DNA of 64,000 bases, taken from NCBI GenBank assembly GCA_037043455.1, contig JAWPHD010006745.1, forward strand, positions 1 through 64,000, in the 5' to 3' direction. A program made the translations under genes and the position numbers. Within the stretch, counting starts at the first letter, position 1, and every line of letters begins with the position of its first letter. Shown piece after piece: positions 56,430-64,000 of the stretch. The stretch is from Cyrtodaria siliqua (taxonomy: Eukaryota > Mollusca > Bivalvia > Adapedonta > Hiatellidae). The notes under the pieces are model-generated. The model did no database searches. It saw only the letters and a program-made list of their open reading frames with translations, and was not told where the DNA came from.

Positions 56430-56606
56430 GTGAGAAATACAACACATTTGTGGGTGCTCAATTTAGATGCAAACTCTTTAGTAAAAGCCGAAATAGTACC
56501 TTGCCTGACACCACTCACATTAAAAAAAATCAAAGAGGGCTATGTACCAGTTGTAGTGGATTTTTATGAGCGGCAACAACTGTATTTTACCAAAAAATAC
56601 TTTTAG
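56430..56606 (+). CDS. Candidate terminal exon of an unrecognised gene
   Basis: After the strong acceptor 'ttttactgttgcag' the frame is open for 58 codons to TAG at 56604-56606, reading VRNTTHLWVLNLDANSLVKA, then EIVPCLTPLTLKKIKEGYVP and VVVDFYERQQLYFTKKYF. The text is protein-like and lacks low complexity. No ATG lies in frame within the exon, so upstream exons are needed; none was identified. I do not recognise the family. Confidence 0.4.
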   Translation: MRNTTHLWVLNLDANSLVKAEIVPCLTPLTLKKIKEGYVPVVVDFYERQQLYFTKKYF

Positions 56607-57018
56607 ACTGTAAATGTCACATTCAGAATGGAATTTTGGACTTTATTCCTAATGGCCAACACAGCAAAATCGAAGTGTGTGTAAGACCTTCGGTGTTTAG
56701 AAAGTCAGACACTAAATTAGAAGGTCGTGATAAGGTCGTGTGTTCGAGCCCCGAAAGAGGCCAAAAATAGTTTTTCGGTAAATTATAATGCTACCTCTTT
56801 AAAGGTTCGGTATACAGTGCTCGTTGTCTATAAAGTAAAGGATTTCCTGCGTAAGTAGGTAGCTTTAAAGACACACGTTAAGAAACTATTCAGTATTCTT
56901 TTTTGTTGGTTCTTTATTCAAATATTATAATTTCTAAAATTTCTTAAATATGTAAACGTTTCTAAACTATAAGCGATTTTCTAAACAATGTCAACCTATG
57001 CATATACCGATAATGTTT

Positions 57019-57434
57019 TTAAAGGGACACACGGCAATCTTGACTGTGTTTAATCTCGCGGCATCCCGTTATATTTCTTACTTGCAGAGTATTACGAATA
57101 ATTATTAAAACAGTCCATACCAATATTACGTAATGGCTTATGTAGCATACCGAAGTAAAACAGCTCCAACTTTTATTTAATGATATTTAAGTAGATTTAA
57201 AGTCAATACTGGATAAGTGATTTAAATGCCTGTCGCAATGAAAGTGCGGGTTCTTAACGGATTTCTGTACTAAATGGTGTAAGCGCGAAAACGCAGGTAA
57301 AGATGCACTTAATGCTTGGATGAAATCTATTTCCGAAATTATTGAATTACGTATATTATTTTACGAATCAAATTAATTGGAAGTGATCTGTTGATGCTTG
57401 ATACATACTTCAAGATTTCGGAGTGTCCCTTTAA
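57019..57434. mobile_element. MITE, TTAAAGGGACACACGGC family, copy d
   Basis: Left end 'ttaaagggacacacggcaat', right end 'tttcggagtgtccctttaa'. The best-preserved left terminus of the family in this window, though its inside differs from the other copies. Confidence 0.75.
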
Positions 57435-57495
57435 ATGTATTTTTGTAAGTAGTGAGTATGAACACCCTCACACTATTCGAAACTGTATAAACCCG

Positions 57496-57700
57496 TAACC
57501 CGCTAAGTACGACTATAATAGCCTTTGCGTCCATTGTAAACCCAGATCAGCCTGCGAGTAACTCAACTCGCATGCTGATCAGAGTTTACAATGTCCGGCT
57601 GCTGATAAGTCATTTCCCCAAAACACCCCTTTGTCACATAAATGGAATGGTCTTAATTCAAAGAAAGGACAGTCCATTTTTATATATACGTAGCGGGTTA
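57496..57700. mobile_element. Small MITE with 'taacccgctaagtac' ends
   Basis: 'taacccgctaagtac' pairs with 'tacgtagcgggtta'; inner mirrored 'gatcagcctgcgagt..actcgcatgctgatc' forms a second stem. Same design as 21307-21511 but different ends. Confidence 0.75.
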
Positions 57701-58029
57701 AGGGTTAACACATAGTTCATTTGATCAAACATGTCGTGTGACAATGGTTTAGAAATGTTTCAAAAGACGTATAGTAAACGTAGATATAAAAATCGAACAG
57801 AAAATGCAGCATTCAAGAATCACAGTCAACCACAATCACACACAGAAACATAACAACTACAAAGAGTATAAAATGCAAGATATGGCATCACAAACATAGA
57901 ACGGGTTGTCAGTAGGACTACCGCCATGGAACGGTCAGCTGGAAAGGCCGCAGTGGATATTTTATTATCATTTCCGAAAACAATTATATATGTTTACAAT
58001 AATATATACGTATGTCGTTTCCTAATTGC

Positions 58030-58990
58030 TCTGGATGTGAACTTTAAGAGGTTATTACCCAGTCATATTTCAACGCACTGCATGTTTATTGGTTGACCCA
58101 TTTAAAGTTCGCCACTATGCTTTCCTCCTTGATTGTGCCATGACCGGACAGATTGTGATGACGTCTACATAAATCCTTATAGAGCGGTAGCATTGAGTAC
58201 TTACTTTGTGACTTTCTAGACTTTAAATTAGAATATCATTTTAGTCGATGCTAGGAGTCGTGAGAGGTATTGCACAATAAATTACCTTTCATGAACATAC
58301 TAAATAAAACCGAGTCTGCTACTTGTATCTCTTGTTTGTGTTTGTTGCTTCCAAGGGATCCTCTTTTCAGTATTTATTGACATTCACACGCGTTTGTTTA
58401 GTGCTGTGTGGCGGCCGTAAAAATGTACCCCTACTACAAATCAGTAGTGTTATTACTTACTGATCATTTGGGATCATCAAGCCCAGTATGTGTGGATTTA
58501 AAGTAGAATATCGCGTGAAGCGTTGCTAGAGGGTGTTGAGAGTTGACATTACTTCATGAACAGACTCAATAAAACCAAGTATGATACTTTTATTTCTCGT
58601 TTGTGTTTGTTTCTTCCAAAGGATCCCCTTTTCAGTATATTTTTTATATTAATATATACGAGTACATGATCATTTATGTGTTTTACTTATATTGTCTATT
58701 AATGTTGCCTTGTTTGTTAGGGATTACAACCTGGCGGGGATATCTTTATTTACACTGTCCCGTTTTTGAGATGACAAGATTGAGGTTTGGTGCGCCTAGA
58801 ACTTGGTTTAAACCGTCAGCGGCATTTTTTGCAACTGAGCGATCCAAGGCGGTAGCCATATTATCAACCGTTTTGTGTTTGTGACGTCATATTTTGCTTT
58901 TTAGTCATCTTTAAAGTTGTTCTTTGTTTCAGTGTGTGTTTGTGGTTGACTGTCGTCATTTAATGCTACTTTTCCTGTTCGAGTTTTAAA
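58030..58990 (+). mobile_element. Composite of Penelope-like 3' ends and terminal modules
   Basis: 58070-58180 reads VDPFKVRHYAFLLDCAMTGQ, the degraded C-terminus of the RT protein. Two terminal modules follow in tandem (58190-58380 and 58440-58640), then the common 3' tail with 'cttgtttgttagggattaca' and 'caactgagcgatccaaggcg'. Tandem modules are typical of Penelope-like insertions. Confidence 0.7.
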
Positions 58991-59331
58991 TCTACTTTTA
59001 TTGATAGAGATTCCTTTGATGGGATGTACTTTTATTTACACTGTCTTGTCATTTGAGTGCTGAAGACATGATAATAGAGAGGTTGTGTACACTTAAAATC
59101 CCTTTAAGCTAACCTGTAGGCCTTACTGCCTACTGACCGTTCCAAGTCGGTATCCCTTTCTTCACCACTCTTTGTGTTGTGTATTGTCCTTTTTACTGTA
59201 GAGTTAATTTGCTTGTGGTGCGGTGCGGATCTGCAGTGCAACTGCGTTTGGATGCTGTTATTTCTACAGAAACGTTTTTCTCATTTTCCTTCTCGTCGGC
59301 ATGGAGGCTAGGGACAACATGAAGAAGGGTT

Positions 59332-59648
59332 CTAATTTATACGATCGTACTGCGTAAGCGCAACTTCTTTCTGGACTGCACTTCCGAATATGTTTTCAAC
59401 TAGGCATGTGTACACTCCAAAATCTTCTAAGGTAAGGTTGTAAATGTGCAGGATTGAGGTTAAGTCCGTCAAGCCATCCTCGTCTACAGACACTTGATAT
59501 TTACCAACGGAGTTGTCAATACTTTTCCCTCCCTTCTTCCATTTAACATGTTTTATAGCCGCCACCGGATACTCCACTATGCTACATTGAAGAACGGTTT
59601 CCTTACCAATTTCTTGGGCTACTGGGTAAACTTTCAGCTCGGGTAGAC
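59332..59648 (-). CDS. Gene 3 last exon: Ig domain B and stop
   Basis: Acceptor 'atgttcttcag', phase 1, reading LPELKVYPVAQEIGKETVLQ then CSIVEYPVAA, the rest of the domain, and TAG at 59334-59332. Confidence 0.9.
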
Positions 59649-62600
59649 CTGAAGAACATGTAATACATATTTAAAAAATAATTTAGATATGTCACAAGCA
59701 GGTTGACAAAACAATGTCTGATAAGCACTTTCCAATTTGATTGTTTCTAATCTGAACTAATGCTCATATAATACAAATCTGCAGATTTGATTGTTTCCAA
59801 TCTAAACTAACGCTCATATAATACAAATCTGCAGATTTGATTGTTTCCAATCTAAACTAACGCTCATATAATACAAATCTACAGATTTGATTGTTTCCAA
59901 TCTCACCTAATGGTCATCTACTGCAAATATGCAGATTTTGAGACACGTGCTAGTATTCATATGCGTTTATATTGTATGCAGTTATGTATTTAAAAGGACA
60001 CGTGTTTAATAAGCGTTGCAATTAGCGTCACATTTTATTGATCCAGCAGTATTTCGACTTTAAACCTGCTTGCATAAAATTAAATCAATTTTTTTCCGTC
60101 TTATTCTACCACATGTTTATCTATATTATTAGTGAAATATAATACGCAAAAACAATTCCTAAAACTATTCTTATAATTAATATTAATGATTGCATAAATG
60201 CACATTAAGTCGAAAAACGAACGGGACGCCGTCGGTTTTTAAAATACCAAGATTGCCGTGCGTCTCTTCAAGGGTAGTACAAGTACAAAAGGCAGGAAAC
60301 GGATAAGCACATCTTTGTCGAAAATAGCCATTATCAGCTTAGGTGTGAATCACGTTTTTTCCTGCATGTATATGTCATTTTTTGCATTACCTTCCCTTTT
60401 TACCGTGTTTTCTTTACCTGTTTACTCGGCCAAGATACTACAAAGACAGAGGGTATAGTCTGATAATTCTCACAAACTACAACCAACGCCACTGAACTCG
60501 GTTGCTTTTAGAGCTCGGTTAATTTTTAGCGGTATTTGCGAACGGTAGGTTTTATTTCTTTTACTTTTTTATTATTTGCAACCTTGTCAAGTCATTGAGT
60601 ACTTGCTTTGTGGCTTTCTAGGCTTTGCTTTTTTATATTATATATACATGATCATTTATGTGTTTTACTTATATTGCCTATAAATGCTGCCTTGCATGAT
60701 AGAGAATATAACCTGGGAGGGGCGATATCATTATTTACACGGTCCCGTTTATTGGCATGACAATAGGGTAAGATTAAGATTTGCTGCACCCTAGAAAAAC
60801 TCTAGAAAAACGAATAAGTTGAGAAGCATGGACCCCATAAGAAGTAGCTCGGGGAACATCCCCATCTAAGTGGGGGATAATTACCAATATTAAAATTAAA
60901 ATCATCTTTTTTTTCATAGATTTTACTAATTATTTCACCGTTTTCAATATAGAGATTTAGATTAAAAACGAAGCGACAGTATCAGAAATGATAGTTTTTT
61001 TAAGTTGAAGTTCTTTAGGATAGATAATATTAACCATAATAAAAAGGAAAGGAATATCAATGTCCAATATGTCATCAAGGTACCGAGAGGTGTCATTAAT
61101 GGTTTCAATCTGCCTGAGTATCGGATGAAAGGCTCAACATGAAATCTCTTTCATAGCAATACAAGAACAAATGTGCGACAAGAAGTGCACAGTTCGTGCC
61201 ATAAAGAGATGTAAATAAGAAAAGAAGCGACACTATCACGCGTATACAGAACAAACGATCTGTTCGTCCTATATATGTGCTCCTTAAACAGCATGTATTC
61301 ATCTATTTCGTCGAAAATGTAATACAAATTATTGTGCAATAGAGTATTGTCCATAATATATTCTGTGCTTGTTTATTTGTAAATCACATGAAAGTACAAT
61401 TACTCCAACATTATCACCTATTTTAGACGTGAACCTTTTGCTATCATCATATCTGAAGATAATGATGTATTCAGTTTACCGACGATCGCATTATTACGAT
61501 AGTAATAAGTAGAATTAACTACCTACCGTTTTCACTTACAGCTAAAACCACCGAGTTCCATGAACAACCCACCCGACCTTTTTGCCAATGACCTTTCCGG
61601 GTCAATGACCGTTTTATGTTTGTGGTGTGGGATATTTTGCTTGTAATTATCCTGGTAATTGTTGTTTGTTTTGAGTACGTGTTTTGGTTTTGGGTGAATG
61701 CCACATTTTCTGTATACATACGTTCAATAATTTCCTTTGGAAGCAACACACACAACCAAGAAAACGATTTTATTGAGTCTGTTCATGAGAGGTAATGTAA
61801 GAAGCAACACCATCATGCCCCACTAGCAGCGGCATAAACGGTATTCTACTTCAAACCTATCTATATTAGCTTCGTTGATCCCAAAGAATCAGTACAAATA
61901 ACGCTACTGATTTGTATTGACAAGTAAGAAAATCACTTTATTAGAAAATGTCTTCTTTATTCTTACCATAGTCTACAACAAGTCGTGCTTCCATGGAATC
62001 GTGTCCCCTCGCATTAGCCGCAACACATATATAAACGCCGGCGTCATTTGGTTGAACATCGTCTATTTCAAGGTTGCTAACAAACAACCCTTTACCATCT
62101 CGTTGTACTTTTGTAGTCTTTAGAACAAAAAAGCTTTTATCGCCCTTTGTTATAACAGTTTCCCCGTTCGGTCCATCACCTTCTTTCAGCCACTGAAATA
62201 CATTTAATTCATAGCGTTACCTCTAATAACTATGACGGTTAAACTCTAGTATTATTGTTTCAATATGCCTAGAGAAATGTACTTTCTAAGTCCTATTTGA
62301 ATTGCTGCGATAAATAAAAAGTATCGCATAGATCAAATGTCATTAGAAAGGTTTAACAAACTAAAGTTATATTTTTTGAGGACTGTCAGATTTAGTAGTT
62401 TGCCTTACTTTAAGTAAATATATGCCCATAAGACAAGGTGACCATGTCCAGTAACAACACAAATGTATTGTAACTGATCAGACTACTTGTATACAAACTC
62501 ACCTGAACTGTTCAAACTCACCTGGACTAGAGATTCAAACTTACATGAACTAGAGGTTGAAACTCACCTGGATTAGAGGTTCAAACTCACCTGAACTAGA

Positions 62601-63709
62601 TTTTCAAACTGAAATAAACTCATCTGGATTAGAGGTTCAAACTTACATGAAATAAAGGTTCAAACTCACCTGGACTAGAGGTTCAAACTCACATGAACTA
62701 GATTCCAACTCACATGGATTAGAGGTTCAAACTTACATGAACTAGAGGTTGAAACTCACCTGAAATAGAGGTTCAAACTCACATGAACTGTTCAAACTCA
62801 CCTGAACTAGAGGTTCAAACTCACCTGGATTAGAGGTTCAAACTCACCTGAAATAGAGGCTCAAACTCACCTGCACTAGAGTTTCAAACTCACATGAAAT
62901 AGAGTTTCAAACTCACGTGAACTAGCGGTTCAAACTCACCAGAACTAGAGGTTCAAACTCACATGAACTAGAGGTTCACACTCACCTGAAATGGAGGTTC
63001 AAACTCACCTGGACTAGAGGTTGAACTTACACGAACTAGAGGTCCAAACTCACCTGAAATAGAGGTTCAAACTCACCAGGATTAGAGGGTCAAACTCACC
63101 TGAACTATAGGTTCAACCTCACCTGAACTATAGGGTCAACCTCACCTGAACTAGAGGTTCACACTCAACTGGACTAGAGATTCACACTCACCTGGACTAG
63201 AGGTCAACCTCATCTGGACTAGAGGTTCAAACTAACATGAACTATAGGTTCAACCTCACCTGAACTAGTGGTTCAAACTCACCTGGACTAGAGGTTCACA
63301 CTCACCTGAACTAGAGGTTCAAACTCACATGAACTAGAGGTCAACCTCATCTGGACTAGAGGTTCAAACTTACATGAACTATAGGTTCAACCTCACCTGA
63401 ACTAGAGGTTCAAACTCACCTGGACTAGAGGTTCACACTCACCTTGACTATAGGTTCACACTCAACTGGATTAGAGGTTCAAACTTACATGAACTAGAGG
63501 TCAACCTCATCTGGACTAGAGGTTCAAACTCACCTGGACTAGAGGTTCAAACTCATCTGGACTAGAGGTTCAAACTTACATGAACTAGAGGTTTAACCTC
63601 ACCTGAACTTGGGGTTTTTGCAAGCTTTTCACTCTACATCTAAACAGTGCGGTATCTCCAACAGTTGTTGTCGAGTTAAGCTGGTATAGTTTTATCACCT
63701 CCGGACGAC
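59332..63709 (-). CDS. Gene 3 (partial): I-set immunoglobulin-domain protein, 3' end
   Basis: The last three exons, 63709-63603, 62191-61971 and 59648-59332, join in phase (0 then 1) and end in TAG. They encode two Ig domains. Domain A: Cys in DTALFRCRVKS, Trp in VQWLKEGD, a 'SFFVLKTTKV' strand and DAGVYICVAANARG. Domain B: LQCSIVEYP, VKWKKGGKS and DFGVYTCLVENIFG. The C..W..DxGxYxC pattern is that of the I-set, and WLK followed by FVLKT resembles the membrane-proximal Ig domains of FGF-receptor-like proteins, but that is only a hint. After domain B the protein ends within about 15 residues (ALTQYDRIN) with no membrane segment or GPI-type tail, so a secreted form is likely. The 5' part lies beyond base 64000. 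Confidence 0.85.
59740..59935. repeat. 50-bp tandem repeat, ~4 copies
   Basis: 'cagatttgattgtttccaat' plus 'ctaaactaacgctcatataa' plus 'tacaaatctg'. About 90 bases upstream of the last exon of gene 3 in transcript direction; it does not include the splice site. Confidence 0.95.
59989..60272. mobile_element. MITE, TTAAAGGGACACACGGC family, copy e
   Basis: Right end 'agattgccgtgcgtctcttc' is clear, the left end is worn ('taaaaggacacgtg'). Shares the inner 'taatattaatgattgcataa'. Intronic in gene 3. Confidence 0.65.
60570..60800 (+). mobile_element. 3' tail fragment of the Penelope-like family
   Basis: 'gtcattgagtacttgctttg', 'tgccttgcatgatagagaat' and 'ggtcccgtttattggcatga' match the tails at 31.7 and 49.4 kb. 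Confidence 0.65.
61020..61360 (-). mobile_element. RT fragment of the Penelope-like family, inverted
   Basis: On the minus strand, across one frameshift: NLYYIFDEI.. and then LYGTNCALLVAHLFLYCYER followed by DFMLSLSSDTQAD. This corresponds to the 'GIPMGTNCAPLVAD' region of the RT, the same region as 48850-48960. Intronic in gene 3. Confidence 0.75.
61590..61925. mobile_element. Penelope-like tail and inverted terminal module
   Basis: 61590-61720 matches the 3' tail around the 'gtcaatgaccgttttatgtt' region. 61735-61925 is the inverted module with 'tttattgagtctgttcatga', 'ggtattctacttcaaac' and 'ctactgatttgta'. Confidence 0.6.
61971..62191 (-). CDS. Gene 3 exon n-1: second half of Ig domain A
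   Basis: Between 'gtatttcag' and 'tatg|gtaaga'. Phase 0 in, 1 out. Reads WLKEGDGPNGETVITKGDKS through NDAGVYICVAANARGHDSME to VVDY. Confidence 0.85.
62490..63610. repeat. Minisatellite, ~23-bp unit, ~48 copies, carrying a splice donor
   Basis: Plus-strand unit 'aggttcaaactcacctgaac' plus 'tag', with 'gga' or 'gaa' variants. On the coding (minus) strand each unit reads 'ctagttcag|gtgagtttga', a near-consensus 5' splice site. The array starts exactly at the donor of the gene 3 exon ending at 63603. Confidence 0.95.
63603..63709 (-). CDS. Gene 3 exon n-2: first half of Ig domain A
   Basis: 107 bp between 'gttgtttag' and 'tcag|gtgagg'. Phase 1 in, 0 out. Reads RPEVIKLYQLNSTTTVGDTA then LFRCRVKSLQKPQVQ. 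Its donor is the first unit of the minisatellite at 62490-63610. Confidence 0.85.
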
Positions 63710-63854
63710 CTAAACAACATTAAACATCATAAATGAAAATGCAGTTATCTCAAATGACTTTTGCATACACTCTATTACACTGTAGTAAAACAAATACCGC
63801 TGTTGGTAGATTTACATGATGTAACGTACAAATGTACACTATTTGAAAATGTAA

Positions 63855-64000
63855 TAGACAATAGACAATAGACAATATTTATTCCGAGTAATTTAGGCCT
63901 CTGGCCCATAATACAAATAACACATTGCATATTATACAACTATACAGCAATGTGACAAAAGTAGATAAAGAGACAAACAAATATAGTAACAAACATTGAA
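63855..64000 (-). mobile_element. 3' terminus of a non-LTR retroelement, cut by the window edge
   Basis: 'aatagacaatagacaatagacaata' followed by 'tttattccgagtaatttagg' and 'cctctggcccat'. On the minus strand this is '..gggccagaggcc..taaattactcggaataaa' plus a (tattgtc)n tail, a common LINE/SINE 3' end design in molluscs. The body lies beyond the window. Confidence 0.65.

Noticed and set aside
56730..56765. 'gtgtgttcgagccccgaaag' as a tRNA T arm
   Set aside because: Upstream sequence does not form D or anticodon arms.

Overview
This window looks like nuclear DNA from a marine invertebrate, most likely a bivalve mollusc. It is AT-rich, its genes have many short exons and long introns with GT-AG junctions, and it is crowded with small inverted-repeat elements, tRNA-derived SINEs, reverse-transcriptase relics and minisatellites of kinds common in bivalve genomes. 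Nothing bacterial or organellar is visible. The species assignment is inference; no marker gene is present.

I rebuilt three spliced genes by hand from open frames, GT-AG junctions and intron phase. Gene 1 (+, 9699-15261, six exons) encodes a basic, Ser/Arg-rich, probably disordered protein of about 338 residues that I do not recognise. Gene 2 (-, 43672-21650, twelve exons whose phases all agree) encodes a 535-residue protein with a basic N-terminal patch, a very acidic middle and a C-terminal CVIL prenylation box. Its first intron is about 11 kb and full of repeats. Gene 3 (-, 63709-59332, last three exons only) encodes two I-set immunoglobulin domains and continues beyond the window. A two-exon 3' end of a further plus-strand gene (36855-37208) lies inside intron 1 of gene 2, and a possible terminal exon lies at 56430-56606. 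A THAP-domain exon (-) and the start of a P2X7-C-terminal-like protein (+), both broken by stops, lie at 4.1-5.8 kb.

Layout: 0-9.6 kb is repeats with the two broken exons; 9.7-15.3 kb gene 1; 15.8-20 kb two minisatellites and a Tc1/mariner-type element; 21.6-43.7 kb gene 2, with two minisatellites, SINEs, a LINE and a palindromic element in its introns; 44.9-59 kb a mobile-element graveyard (MITE, TE-derived ORF, Penelope-like element with a nested transposon, inverted pair of foldback elements, G-rich repeat); 59.3-64 kb gene 3 with another minisatellite.

The most striking observation is that all three of the large minisatellites lying inside genes (27.8-28.8, 32.5-35.3 and 62.5-63.6 kb) abut or straddle an exon-intron junction and repeat the splice site itself, so each true splice site is the first of dozens of near-identical decoy sites. 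All calls come from reading the sequence; no database search was run.
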